Origin: JAVBMC01 sp031552845
Lineage (GTDB): Bacteria > Verrucomicrobiota > Kiritimatiellia > RFP12 > DVOR01
Reading direction: 5' to 3'
Assembly (NCBI GenBank): GCA_031552845.1
Contig: JAVBMC010000026.1
Location: 1 to 32,170 of the forward strand
DNA: 32,170 nt
The position numbers and the translations under genes were made by a program. The notes beneath the pieces are model-generated. The model did no database searches. It was not told where the DNA came from and saw nothing but the letters and a program-made list of their open reading frames with translations. The first letter of the stretch is position 1; each line of letters opens with the position of its first letter. This document shows, in pieces, positions 15,834 to 24,068 of the stretch.

Positions 15834-17711
15834 ATGCGGGGATTTTTGGTTTTTTTGTGCGGAGGATTTTGGGCGCTGTTTGTGGCGGCGGGGTATGTGT
15901 CGCCGGAGTGTGTGGTAGCCGGGGCGGATGGCGTGGCGTTGGTGGCGTCGTCGGATTCGCGGGATGGTGAGGTGTTTGTTGTGGATGCCGCGAAGGGGAC
16001 TTTGGCGGAGGTGCGGCGGACGGGGTTGGCGGGCGTGTCGGGGTTGGCGGTGGCCGGGAATGGCACGTGGTTTGTGTCGGGGAATGGTGCTGAGGGTTTG
16101 GTGAAGCGGTTGCCGGCGAAGGGAGCGCAGCGTAGTTTTTGGGAGAGGTTGTTTGGGGGCGATGGCGCGGTGATCGGGCGGGTGGGGCATACGCCGATGG
16201 CGCCGGTGTTGAGTCGCGATGAATCGAAGCTGTTTATATGTAATCGGTTTGATAATTCGGTATCGGTGTTGGATGCGGAGTCGTTGAAGGAGTTGGCGCA
16301 GGTAGATGTTTTGCGGGAACCGTGCGCTGCAGTTTTGGGCGCTGAGGGGAAGCTGTTGTTTGTGGGGAACTTGCTGCCGTTGGATCGGGCGGCGGAGATT
16401 CCGAAGGGGGATGCTGCGGTTGATACGCAGGTGGATTATGTGGCGGCACAGGTGTCGGTGATTGATACGGAGTCGCTGGCGGTGCGGCATGTGCGATTGC
16501 CGAATGGGAGCACGTCGATACGGGGTATGGTGGCTTCGCCGGATGGCCGGGTGGTTTGCGTGTCGCATACGTTGGCGCGGTATTTGCTGCCGACGACGCA
16601 GCTGGCGCGGGGGTGGATGAATACGTCGGCTGTGTCGTTCTTTGATGGAGCGACGGGGGCGTATTTGAACTCGGTGCTGCTGGATGATGTGGAGATGGGG
16701 GCGGCGAATCCGTGGGGCTTGGCGATCAGCGCGGATGGTGCATTGCTGGTGGTGGCACAGGCGGGGACGCGGGAGTTGAGCGTGATTGATTTGCCTGCGT
16801 TGTTGGAGCGCCTGGCGCGGGCGGCGAAGGGAGAGCGGGTGACGCCGATTACGTCGTCGTCGGCGGATGTGCCGAGCGATTTGTCTTTTTTGTCGGGGAT
16901 TCGTAAGCGGGTGGCTTTGGATGGTGATGGGCCGCGCGGCGTGGCGTTGGTGGGCGATTTGGCGGTATCGGCGTTATTCTTTGCTGATGCGGTTGGGGTG
17001 ATGGATGTGCGGACGACGGGGGCGGTGCCGCGCGTGGTGCGGTTGGGGCCTGAGCCGGATTTGATGAAGGATAAGGGGCGGCGCGGGGAGATGCTGTTTA
17101 ATGATGCGACGTATTGTTATCAGATGTGGCAGAGCTGCGCGAGCTGTCATCCGGATGGGCGGGTGGATGGTTTGAACTGGGATTTGCTGAATGATGGGAT
17201 CGGAAATCCGAAGCAGACAAAGAGTATGTTTCTGTGTGATGTGACGCCGCCGACGATGATTACGGGGATTCGCCCGGATATGGAGGCGTGCGTGCGGAAG
17301 GGGATTGAGAAGATTATGTTTGTGCTCCGTCCGGAGGATGAGGGGGCGGCGATGGATGAGTATATCCGGCAGATGAAGGCGGTGCCGAGTCCGTGGCTGA
17401 AGAATCCGCTGCTGGCGGAGGGAAAGAAGCTGTTTGTGCAGGCGAAGTGTGCGGATTGTCACCCGGCACCGCTGTATACGGATTTGAAGAAGTATGATAT
17501 GGGGCTGGGCGTCGGGAATGAGGAGGGGCGTGCCTTTGACGTGCCGACGCTGCGGGAGGTTTGGAGAACGGCGCCGTATTTGTATGATGGGCGGGCTTTG
17601 ACGATGGAGGAAGTGCTGACGGTGTGCAATCCGAATGATGTGCATGGGGAGACGTCGAAACTGTCGCCTGCGCAGATTAAGACTTTAGCGGCGTATGTGC
17701 TGTCGCTTTGA
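15834..17711 (+). CDS. Secreted di-haem c-type cytochrome with beta-propeller repeats
   Basis: 625 residues from ATG 15834, seven bases after GGAG (15823-15826). A signal peptide (MRGFLVFLCGGFWALFVAAG) sends it across the inner membrane. The middle (about 30-400) has YVTN-type propeller repeats: HTPMAPVLSRDESKLFICNR, NSVSVLDAESLKELAQV, SVIDTESLAVRHVRLP, WGLAISADGALLVVAQAG. The C-terminal part has two haem motifs, CASCH (435-439) and CADCH (539-543), in a setting like the di-haem peroxidase/MauG group (RGEMLFND, then DVPTLREVWRTAPYLYDGR). Propeller plus two haems suggests a periplasmic redox enzyme of unknown substrate. A Rid-type gene and a ResB-like gene follow in the same direction; ResB-like proteins serve cytochrome c maturation. 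Codons are rich in G and T at the third position. Confidence 0.88.
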   Translation: MRGFLVFLCGGFWALFVAAGYVSPECVVAGADGVALVASSDSRDGEVFVVDAAKGTLAEVRRTGLAGVSGLAVAGNGTWFVSGNGAEGLVKRLPAKGAQRSFWERLFGGDGAVIGRVGHTPMAPVLSRDESKLFICNRFDNSVSVLDAESLKELAQVDVLREPCAAVLGAEGKLLFVGNLLPLDRAAEIPKGDAAVDTQVDYVAAQVSVIDTESLAVRHVRLPNGSTSIRGMVASPDGRVVCVSHTLARYLLPTTQLARGWMNTSAVSFFDGATGAYLNSVLLDDVEMGAANPWGLAISADGALLVVAQAGTRELSVIDLPALLERLARAAKGERVTPITSSSADVPSDLSFLSGIRKRVALDGDGPRGVALVGDLAVSALFFADAVGVMDVRTTGAVPRVVRLGPEPDLMKDKGRRGEMLFNDATYCYQMWQSCASCHPDGRVDGLNWDLLNDGIGNPKQTKSMFLCDVTPPTMITGIRPDMEACVRKGIEKIMFVLRPEDEGAAMDEYIRQMKAVPSPWLKNPLLAEGKKLFVQAKCADCHPAPLYTDLKKYDMGLGVGNEEGRAFDVPTLREVWRTAPYLYDGRALTMEEVLTVCNPNDVHGETSKLSPAQIKTLAAYVLSL

Positions 17712-17740
17712 TGATTTGATTTTAGGGGAGGAGTAGGACT

Positions 17741-18769
17741 ATGTTTGAATCATGCTATCGGGCCGGGGGATCGGCTCGGTGTTTTGAAGGTGTCGCGTTG
17801 GATTCAACGACGGCAGAGACTTTACGTACGGGTAATGAGGGCTGCGTGCTGCTGGGGTGGGGATCGCCCGAGCAAGCGGGGCACTTCGCACGGGCGGTTG
17901 GCGGGCGTTGGCCGGAGCTGGTGTTGTGCGGATATGAGGGCGAGCTGCCGCCGATGCTGCAGGTGTTCCGTCCGGGCGTGCCGTGCGAGCCGGTGTTGCT
18001 GGATGGGCGTACAGTCGGTATCCGTTACAGTGACTCCGAAGCCGATTATGTGATGCTGGCGGGCGTGCTGCCGTCGGACTTGCGGGCAGAGCGTGCGGCG
18101 CAGACGACGTCGGCGTTTGAGAATATGGAGCGCGCGCTGCAGGGGGCTGGATTTGCCTTTGAGCATGTGGTGCGCACGTGGCTGTATATGGAAGATATTC
18201 TTGCATGGTATGGCGAGTTCAACCGTGCGCGGGATGCGTTCTTTGAGTCACGCGGCGTGTATGACCGGATGATTCCGGCGAGCACGGGCATTGGAAGCGC
18301 GAACGTGTGGGGCGCGGCGATTACAACGTGCGCGATTGCCGTGAAGCCGAAATCCAAGCGTGTAAAAATCTTTAGCGTAGATTCACCGTTGCAGTGTCCG
18401 GCGGTGGCGTATAAGAGTTCGTTCTCGCGTGCAGCGGAAGTCGATACGGGCGATCAGCGGACGCTGTTTGTGTCGGGCACGGCGAGCATTGAACCAGGCG
18501 GCGAGACGGCGTTCGTGGGTGACATCGTGAAGCAGACGGCGTTGACGATGGAGGTGATAGATGCGATTCTCCATGCGCGGGATATGGACTTCAGCAATGT
18601 GGTGCAGGGCGTGGTCTATGTCAAACAGCCGGAGTTTCTCGCGACATGGCAGGAGTGGCTGCGCGCGAACAGCTTGGAGGGTATTCCCATCACGGCGATG
18701 ACGGCGGATGTGTGCCGCGATGATTTGCTCATTGAAATCGAATTGATGGCTGTGCAGGTGGTCGGCTAA
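17741..18769 (+). CDS. Two-domain Rid (YjgF/YER057c) family protein
   Basis: 342 residues with two Rid-like units. Unit 1 (about 105-205) has SAFENMERALQGAGFAFEHV, VRTWLYMEDI, YGEFNRARDAFF and IPASTGIGSANVWGA; unit 2 (about 225-342) has FVSGTASIEPGGETAFVGDI, MEVIDAILHARDMDFSNV and VVYVKQPEF, ending with a short beta strand. Single-domain RidA hydrolyses reactive enamines and imines; double-domain members have less certain roles, and some lack the catalytic Arg. GGAGGAG lies seven bases before the ATG. It starts 29 bases after the cytochrome gene, and its TAA shares one base with the ATG of the ResB-like gene (TAATG), so the three are almost certainly one operon. Confidence 0.85.
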   Translation: MFESCYRAGGSARCFEGVALDSTTAETLRTGNEGCVLLGWGSPEQAGHFARAVGGRWPELVLCGYEGELPPMLQVFRPGVPCEPVLLDGRTVGIRYSDSEADYVMLAGVLPSDLRAERAAQTTSAFENMERALQGAGFAFEHVVRTWLYMEDILAWYGEFNRARDAFFESRGVYDRMIPASTGIGSANVWGAAITTCAIAVKPKSKRVKIFSVDSPLQCPAVAYKSSFSRAAEVDTGDQRTLFVSGTASIEPGGETAFVGDIVKQTALTMEVIDAILHARDMDFSNVVQGVVYVKQPEFLATWQEWLRANSLEGIPITAMTADVCRDDLLIEIELMAVQVVG

Positions 18770-19512
18770 TGTCGTACAAGTTTACATTTTCTAATGCCCG
18801 CACGTGGGCGGTACTGCTCTGTCTGCTGTTAGCGGCAGGGTCGATCGTGCTAGCATTCTTCGGCTCAGCGAGAGCAGGGGAGCTGATGCGTTCGGATACG
18901 GCGTTGATTTGCGGAGGTATGCTGGCTCTGCTGTCGGTAGTAATTGGCGTAAGGGCATTGCTGCGCGGATTAGTGGGGTCGGGGTGTCTGCACATCGGAC
19001 TGGCGTTGGTGTTGGGCGGGGCGGCTTGGGGGACGCATTTTGCCACGGTGGGAATGCTGCCATTACGTAATGGCGAGTGTTCGAATGTGCTGGTGGATTC
19101 AACCGGTGAGAAGATTGTGGGGACGCTGCCGTTCTTTGTTTACTTGGATAAGTTCGAGGTGAACTTCTATCCGGAGACTGAGGCTGACCGTGCCGCACGA
19201 AAGGGCACGCCTATCAAGGAATATGTGAGCTTTGTGCGCCTGCGTGAAGACGCGCAAAAAATTGTGCTGCCCGAGCAGACGGCGGAGATCCGTGTGAACC
19301 AGCCGCTGCGCCACAAGGGTTGGTGGGTGTATCAGATGAGCTGGGGCGAATATAAAACACCCGCAGGCGAATCGCGTTTGTATACGGTGTTGCAGTGTTC
19401 AAAGGATCGTGGATGGCCGGTGGTGTTCGCCGGGTTTATTGTTTGTCTGCTGGGGTTGGCAATCTTCTCCGCGCGGATTGTGCTGCGCGGGTTCCGCGAG
19501 CAATCATCTTAA
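18769..19512 (+). CDS. ResB-like cytochrome c biogenesis membrane protein
   Basis: 247 residues. Three N-terminal hydrophobic helices (about 12-33, 45-65, 70-90), a large soluble extracytoplasmic part and a final helix (PVVFAGFIVCLLGLAIF). The soluble part carries the ResB pattern: FFVYLDKFEVNFYP, PIKEYVSFVRL, EIRVNQPLRHKGWWVYQMSW and LQCSKDRGWPVVFAG. In system II, ResB acts with the haem handler CcsA/ResC; no CcsA is present here and the protein is shorter than ResB of Bacillus (about 540), so it is a reduced ResB. Its position after a di-haem cytochrome fits that role. The start overlaps the previous stop. The gene ends three bases before the convergent mutY stop. Confidence 0.83.
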   Translation: MSYKFTFSNARTWAVLLCLLLAAGSIVLAFFGSARAGELMRSDTALICGGMLALLSVVIGVRALLRGLVGSGCLHIGLALVLGGAAWGTHFATVGMLPLRNGECSNVLVDSTGEKIVGTLPFFVYLDKFEVNFYPETEADRAARKGTPIKEYVSFVRLREDAQKIVLPEQTAEIRVNQPLRHKGWWVYQMSWGEYKTPAGESRLYTVLQCSKDRGWPVVFAGFIVCLLGLAIFSARIVLRGFREQSS

Positions 19513-19515
19513 ATA

Positions 19516-20565
19516 TCAACCGCGCAGAGCGAGCGCTTTCTTGTGCGCCGTAGCGAGCGCAACAGCACTGGGGTCAATATAATCCAGCGGCTGTTTGGCT
19601 TCGGCCGTGTAGACGTCGAGTATCAGCGTGAAGTGTGAGAACTGGTGCTTCACTGTGCCAAGGTTTTTGACTTTCGCAATGGCGCTATATTGTGCGGCGA
19701 AGGTCTTTTTCCAATCTTTATCAGCCGGGACGGCGGGGAGTTCGTAGAGTCCGCCGAGCAGGCCGCGTTCTTCGCGGCGCACGAGGTAGATGTGTCCTTG
19801 CGGGTTGGAGAGGATGACAACTGCAAAGTGGCGCTCAGGGATTTGTTTGGTTTGTTTGCGCGTGGGGTAGTCGGCCTGTGTGTTGGCTTTCTTGGCGGCG
19901 CAGGTGCGGGCAAGGGGACAGGCGGTGCAGTTGGGATTGCGGGGCGTGCAGATAAGCGCGCCGAGTTCCATCATGGCTTGGTTGAAGTCACCGGGGTTGC
20001 CGCTGGCGCAGATTGCAGGGGTGAGCCATTCGGCGAGCGCGAGGCGGGGCGGGAGTTTGGTGAAGTCGTCGGTGAGGAGGCGGTAGCGTGCGAAGACGCG
20101 TGCGACGTTTCCGTCTACGACAGGAACGGGCGTGCCGTAGCAGATGCTGGCGATGGCGGCGGCGGAGTAGTGGCCGATGCCGGGGAGGGTGAGGAGGTCT
20201 TCGGGCGTGACGGGGAGTTTGCCACCGAATTGTTCGACGACTATTTGCGCGGCTTTGCGCAGGTTGCGGGCGCGGGTGTAGTAGCCGAGGCCTTCCCAAG
20301 CTTTGAGCAAGACGTCGGTTTCGGCAGTGGCGAGCGATTGGATGGTGGGGAAGGTTTTGAGAAAGCGGATGAAGTAGCTGTGGACGGTGGCGACTTGCGT
20401 CTGTTGGAGCATGATCTCGCTGATCCAGACGGCGTAGGGGTCGGGATGTCCGCGCCAGGGCATTTCACGCCGGTTGACGGCAAACCACGCAAGAAGGGGC
20501 GCCGCAAAGGCGGTCTCTTTGCGCAGGGGTTTGGCAAGGTTGGTTTGGAGTGTGTGCGGGGTCAT
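19516..20565 (-). CDS. mutY: A/G-specific adenine DNA glycosylase
   Basis: Base-excision repair enzyme that removes adenine opposite 8-oxoguanine. 349 residues from ATG 20565; an in-frame GTG at 20592 lies inside the upstream terminator and is less likely. Seen: WISEIMLQQTQV (catalytic Glu50), the helix-hairpin-helix LPGIGHYSAAAI (127-138), VVDGNVARVFAR (catalytic Asp151), and the 4Fe-4S ligands C206-x6-C213-x2-C216-x5-C222. The C-terminal third has NUDIX-like strands (HFAVVILSNPQGHIYLVRRE, GGLYELP) that read 8-oxoguanine. No Shine-Dalgarno is visible. It sits directly after the yebC terminator and faces the ResB-like gene tail-to-tail. Confidence 0.95.
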   Translation of the reverse strand: MTPHTLQTNLAKPLRKETAFAAPLLAWFAVNRREMPWRGHPDPYAVWISEIMLQQTQVATVHSYFIRFLKTFPTIQSLATAETDVLLKAWEGLGYYTRARNLRKAAQIVVEQFGGKLPVTPEDLLTLPGIGHYSAAAIASICYGTPVPVVDGNVARVFARYRLLTDDFTKLPPRLALAEWLTPAICASGNPGDFNQAMMELGALICTPRNPNCTACPLARTCAAKKANTQADYPTRKQTKQIPERHFAVVILSNPQGHIYLVRREERGLLGGLYELPAVPADKDWKKTFAAQYSAIAKVKNLGTVKHQFSHFTLILDVYTAEAKQPLDYIDPSAVALATAHKKALALRG

Positions 20566-20572
20566 AGGGAAT

Positions 20573-20635
20573 AAAAAAAGACTTGCTGCCACAGGTTCAG
20601 CCGGAGCTGAGGTTTGGCCGCAAGTCTTTTGTTTT
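20573..20635 (-). terminator. Rho-independent terminator after yebC
   Basis: Arms with AAAAGACTTGC and GCAAGTCTTTT form a long, slightly imperfect stem with a purine-rich tip. On the minus strand it runs into CTTTTTTTATT. It lies a few bases beyond the yebC stop and just before mutY. The opposite direction also has a short T-run, so it could act both ways. Confidence 0.8.
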
Positions 20636-20646
20636 AGGCGCCGGGA

Positions 20647-21396
20647 CTACTCGAGCTGGGCTTCGATTTCGTCGGAGACGTCCATGTTGTGGTAAACGTC
20701 TTGAACGTCTTCGTTGTCTTCGAGCGCGTTGATGAACTTGTTGACGGCTTGCGCGACGGCGAGCTCGGTGACCGGTGCGGTGGCAACCGGAATGAGCTTG
20801 ACGCCGGATTCTTCAGGAACGATGCCTGCCTTTTCGAGCGCGGTGCAGACGGCCGTGTAGTTCGACGGCGCGCAGAAAACTTCGAAGCCGTTCTCGTCAC
20901 CGGAAAGGTCGTCAGCGCCTGCTTCGAGGACGATTTCCATCAGGCCGTCTTCGGTAAGACCTTCCTTGGCGGCGATGAGGATTTGGCCCTTGCGCTCAAA
21001 GTTACGGGAAACAGCGCCCTGAGTGGCGAAGTCGGAGTTGTTCTTCTTGAACACCTGACGGACTTCGGCAGCTGCGCGGTTCTTGTTGTCGGTCAGCACT
21101 TTGACGACGAGGCCGACGCCGCCGGCAGCATAACCTTCGTACGTGATCTCTTCGAGGACTTCGGCCTGGAGTTCGCCGGTGCCCTTCTTGATGGCGCGGT
21201 CGATGTTGTCGTTGGGCATGTTGATGCCCTTGGCCTTGGAGATGAGGTTGCGCAAGGCTGCATTCTGGTCAGGGTTGCCGCCGCTCTTGGCAACAATCAT
21301 GATTTCCTTGGCGAGGCGGCTGAACATCTTGCCGCGCTTGGCGTCTGCTGCGCCTTTTTTGTGCTTAATTGTTGCCCATTTACTATGACCGCTCAT
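20647..21396 (-). CDS. yebC: YebC/PmpR family protein
   Basis: 249 residues with the invariant N-terminus MSGHSKWATIKHKKGAADAK and the full-length YebC fold (KGTGELQAEVLEEITYEGYA, FERKGQI). Older work described the family as DNA-binding regulators. More recent work on bacterial YebC and mitochondrial TACO1 shows a role in translation, easing ribosome stalling on proline-rich stretches; which applies here is not visible. AGAGGA precedes the ATG by about six bases. It starts 14 bases after the radical-SAM gene, so the two are probably cotranscribed. A strong terminator follows. Confidence 0.95.
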   Translation of the reverse strand: MSGHSKWATIKHKKGAADAKRGKMFSRLAKEIMIVAKSGGNPDQNAALRNLISKAKGINMPNDNIDRAIKKGTGELQAEVLEEITYEGYAAGGVGLVVKVLTDNKNRAAAEVRQVFKKNNSDFATQGAVSRNFERKGQILIAAKEGLTEDGLMEIVLEAGADDLSGDENGFEVFCAPSNYTAVCTALEKAGIVPEESGVKLIPVATAPVTELAVAQAVNKFINALEDNEDVQDVYHNMDVSDEIEAQLE

Positions 21397-21410
21397 TCTT
21401 CTTTCCTCTA

Positions 21411-22346
21411 TTACCGTCCGACCGCGCCTTCGCCGGCAGACATGTTCTGACCCAAAAGGTCTTGTTTCGTCGTTGCCTCAAGTTCCTGAACCCAGCCGTT
21501 TTCGAAGCCGAGTTCACTGACAGCATCCACAATCGTCTCATACTCATCCGACTGAACCGCACGGTCCCAGCCGGGTTTTGACTCTGCCGCGAACAGCGGG
21601 ACGTATTGCGACATCACGCTGACGGCGACTTGCGTGCCGACATTTTCCGCCAGCCAGCGCAGGTTATCAACCACCTCCGCCGTCCGGCCCGGCAAGGCCA
21701 ACAGCCGACAGACTACACCGCGCGTTGCGATGCCGTCGCCGTCCAACTGCAAGGCGCCGAGTTTGTCCCACAGCCACAGCACGCTTTGCCTAGCAGCATC
21801 GACATATCCCGGCGCATCGGAGCCTTCCGCCGCGCTGGCCGCTTGGGCGTAACGGAGATCGACCAATGCGATGTCAATCAAGTCCGCATACGCTTGAAGC
21901 GTCCGAACAGATTCAAAACCAGAGGTATTATACACAAAAGGGAGCAAAAAGCCATCTTTTATTGTGCTTTGCACGGCCTTTTTGACTTGCGGCAGCCACG
22001 GCGTAGGGGACACCAAATTCCAATTATGACACCCCTGCTCGGCCAAGCTGCGGAAGATTTGCGCAAGGGCATCAATGTCCATATCCTCGCCCTGACCGCC
22101 CTGACTCCACGGGTGGTTTTGGCAGTAGATGCACCGCAACGTGCAGTGCGAGAAGAAAATCGTGCCCGAACCGCAGGTGCCGGAAATCGGGGGCTCCTCT
22201 CCAAAATGCGGACCATGGCGGAAGATGCGCGGCGTAAGCCCCGCCCGGCAATAGCCCACCTGTTCTTTAGTACGGTCAACCCCGCAAGCGCGCGGACACA
22301 GCGTGCAAGCTTGCAAATCGGCAGTCAGTTGCGTTTCTTCTATCAT
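21411..22346 (-). CDS. Radical SAM protein of the PflA-like group
   Basis: 311 residues from ATG 22346. The radical-SAM cluster motif is CTLRCIYC in FFSHCTLRCIYCQNHPW. An N-terminal cysteine set (CTLCPRACGVDR, then VGYC) is typical of the PflA-like COG1313 proteins, which resemble pyruvate formate-lyase activases but usually lack a nearby glycyl-radical enzyme; none is seen here. A longer frame starts at TTG 22391, but the promoter TTGCAA-17-TACACT lies over that point and places the transcript start near 22356, which supports ATG 22346. No Shine-Dalgarno is visible, and the leader would be only about ten bases. It is followed by yebC. Confidence 0.85.
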   Translation of the reverse strand: MIEETQLTADLQACTLCPRACGVDRTKEQVGYCRAGLTPRIFRHGPHFGEEPPISGTCGSGTIFFSHCTLRCIYCQNHPWSQGGQGEDMDIDALAQIFRSLAEQGCHNWNLVSPTPWLPQVKKAVQSTIKDGFLLPFVYNTSGFESVRTLQAYADLIDIALVDLRYAQAASAAEGSDAPGYVDAARQSVLWLWDKLGALQLDGDGIATRGVVCRLLALPGRTAEVVDNLRWLAENVGTQVAVSVMSQYVPLFAAESKPGWDRAVQSDEYETIVDAVSELGFENGWVQELEATTKQDLLGQNMSAGEGAVGR

Positions 22347-22362
22347 ATTCAGGTGAAAGGGG

Positions 22363-22391
22363 AGTGTAGCTTTTTTCACGGACGTTTGCAA
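22363..22391 (-). promoter_or_regulatory. Promoter candidate for the radical SAM-yebC operon
   Basis: On the minus strand TTGCAA (22391-22386), a 17-base spacer and TACACT (22368-22363). Confidence 0.45.
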
Positions 22392-22568
22392 GCGTGAAGT
22401 AGCAGGCTAGCGGCAATAAGTGCGTTTTCGCGTGCAAATCTCAAATGAAAGCGCAAAAGATGTAACCTATGGAAGAGATGGGGCGCCACCACCCGACACG
22501 TCTCTGGTGAGAGATCGCTACGCCTCTATCAAGGTGCCGAAAGAGGCGTATCAAGTTGCAACTACATA

Positions 22569-22656
22569 CACGTTTACAGAAAAACATATATATGTTTATG
22601 CAGAATCATATATATGTTTTTTGATAAACACCTGTATGTTTTTCCATAGATATGGG
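22569..22656 (+). repeat. Four AT-rich repeats in exact 22-bp phase
   Basis: The core TATGTTT occurs at 22591, 22613 and 22635, with a variant CACGTTT at 22569, each 22 bases apart. AAACATATATATGTTT (22582-22597) is a perfect 16-bp palindrome across units 1 and 2, and CATATATATG (22607-22616) is a second one. A period of 22 is close to two helical turns, so bound proteins would line up on one face. It lies about 100 bases upstream of the promoter for the ParB-like gene. Confidence 0.6.
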
Positions 22657-22753
22657 CATATTGGTTCTTGAATGTGTCTGCTATGGTTTCTGTACGCGAG
22701 CGCGTGGGATGTGGAAATGTCTGGCCTTTGACAGGGGCGGGCAGGGTTTGGAA

Positions 22754-22782
22754 TGGACAATGCCGCGCGGCTTTGTTATGCT
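22754..22782 (+). promoter_or_regulatory. Promoter candidate for the ParB-like/YrbL-like genes
   Basis: TGGACA (22754-22759), a 17-base spacer and TATGCT (22777-22782). The GTG start of the gene is 36 bases beyond. Confidence 0.4.
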
Positions 22783-22817
22783 GGGGAAGTTGTTTGTTGA
22801 CGGTTGAGGAATGTCTT

Positions 22818-23447
22818 GTGCGTTTTAGTGAGCGGCTCTATTTGATTGAGATTGATGATCTGTTGGCGTTGCCTGTTGACCCGCGGGTTGAGGCGAAGGC
22901 TGGCGGGGCCGTTGTGGTTTTGTTGGGGCGGGCGGATTTGGCTGTGCCGGATGTGTTGGCGTGGGGGCGGGAGACGTTGGAGGCGCAGAAAGCGGAGGGG
23001 GAGACGCATGCCTTGGTGCGGTTTGCTTTTGAGCCGGTGATTGCGACATGGCATCCGGGGACGTATATTTCGAAGCTGCGGAAGCGGTATAAGACTTTCG
23101 GCAGCGGGTTGTATCACATGGCGCCGGCGGATTTGCGGGGGATGGAAATAGAACGGGGGATTCGGACGGAGGCGAATGCGTATGCGTTTACGTCTCGGCG
23201 GTATCGGGTGTCGGATGATGTGCGAATGAGCCGCTACAGCAAGCTGCGGGAGACTTTGCGCACCGAAGGCTGGCGGGAGGATAAACCTTTGGGCGTGATG
23301 CTGCGGCGTAGCGGTGGGGTGACGGATAGTTTAGATAATGGGCACCACCGTTTGAGTCTGTGCCTAGAGCTGGGCATCACGCGGGTGACGGTACAGTTCT
23401 GCTATGCGGGGTGCGCGCCTGTAAGCTGTTGCAAGCTGCGGGATTAG
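22818..23447 (+). CDS. ParB/sulfiredoxin-fold domain protein
   Basis: 209 residues from GTG 22818, seven bases after GAGGA (22806-22810). The frame is open further upstream to 22668, but that part crosses the promoter and has no recognisable sequence. The N-terminus is VRFSERLYLIEIDDLLAL. The C-terminal part, YSKLRETLRTEGWREDKPLG...SLDNGHHRLSLCLELGI, has the 'xxxGHHRLxxxxELG' signature of the ParB N-terminal/Srx fold, which includes partition nucleases and small kinases or ATPases acting on other substrates. It lacks the DNA-binding half of a true ParB. It is followed 27 bases later by a YrbL-like gene, so a role in cell-surface or sugar metabolism is as likely as DNA handling. Codons are rich in G and T. 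Confidence 0.6.
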   Translation: MRFSERLYLIEIDDLLALPVDPRVEAKAGGAVVVLLGRADLAVPDVLAWGRETLEAQKAEGETHALVRFAFEPVIATWHPGTYISKLRKRYKTFGSGLYHMAPADLRGMEIERGIRTEANAYAFTSRRYRVSDDVRMSRYSKLRETLRTEGWREDKPLGVMLRRSGGVTDSLDNGHHRLSLCLELGITRVTVQFCYAGCAPVSCCKLRD

Positions 23448-23474
23448 TCGGTTGAAAGATGGGGTTTGAATCAA

Positions 23475-24068
23475 ATGGAGTCGGCATTATATTTGGTTGA
23501 GCGTATTGGCAATGGAGCGACACGTGAGTGTTATTTGCATCCGCATGATTCGACTAAGTGCGTCAAGGTGCTGCTGAAGAAATCAAGCGCTACGATGAGT
23601 GCGCTGAAGAGTGAGATCAAACACTACGCGCATATCAAGTCGATCTTGGGCGATTATGTGGTGGAGTATGACCGGCAGTTGGTGCAGACCAATAAGGGGC
23701 CCGGCTTGGTTTGTGAGTTGCTGAGAGAACCTGACGGGAGCTTTTCACCATCGCTGGCACAGTATCTGTTGAAGCAGACGTTCGATGATGACCTGCAGAT
23801 GCAACTGAATAATTTTGCACGAACGCTTATTCAGAACAAGTTGTTCTTCTATGATTTCAACGCTAAGAACTTTGTGATTCAGGTTGTTGATGGGCGTAAG
23901 AAGCTGAAGTATGTCGATCTGAAGAGTTTTAATAATAGTAAAACTTGGAAGGCATTGAGGATGGAGAAATTGATTCCACCCTTAGGGAACATGAAGATGG
24001 TGCGGCGGTTGAAGCGGCTTTATAAACAGCTTGGGCTTGATTGGCTGCTTTTGCGGTCGAAGGATTAG
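23475..24068 (+). CDS. YrbL-like protein-kinase-fold protein
   Basis: 197 residues from ATG 23475 (TTG 23466 is also in frame). The kinase-like start reads VERIGNGATRECYLHPHDSTKCVKVLLKK, a glycine loop then a Lys in the VKV position as in YrbL proteins. FYDFNAKNFVIQ resembles the catalytic-loop HxDxxxxN pattern with the first residues changed, and VDLKSF stands where DFG-like metal binding would be. YrbL is part of the PhoP network in enterobacteria, and relatives occur in surface-polysaccharide clusters; its substrate is unknown. The stop TAG overlaps the stop of the convergent glycosyltransferase-like gene (24065-24068). Confidence 0.75.
   Translation: MESALYLVERIGNGATRECYLHPHDSTKCVKVLLKKSSATMSALKSEIKHYAHIKSILGDYVVEYDRQLVQTNKGPGLVCELLREPDGSFSPSLAQYLLKQTFDDDLQMQLNNFARTLIQNKLFFYDFNAKNFVIQVVDGRKKLKYVDLKSFNNSKTWKALRMEKLIPPLGNMKMVRRLKRLYKQLGLDWLLLRSKD

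Larger units (their letters stand above)
22392..22817. other. Regulatory-looking spacer before the ParB-like gene
   Basis: About 430 bases without a supported gene. It holds TCTCTGGTGAGAGA (22501-22514), a perfect 9-bp inverted repeat TACGCCTCT/AGAGGCGTA (22519-22527 and 22542-22550), the 22-bp-phased AT-rich repeats (22569-22656) and a promoter (22754-22782). The open frame 22420-22671 runs through these repeats and has no protein character. Confidence 0.5.

Noticed and set aside
22569..22656. Plasmid iteron origin
   Set aside because: No replication initiator gene is next to it, and housekeeping genes on both sides mark this as chromosome.
22420..22671. Plus-strand frame of 83 codons
   Set aside because: It runs through a hairpin and the 22-bp-phased repeats, has no ribosome binding site and no protein character.
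22668..22817. Upstream extension of the ParB-like frame
   Set aside because: It reads through the promoter at 22754-22782 and has no recognisable sequence; GTG 22818 has a good ribosome binding site.
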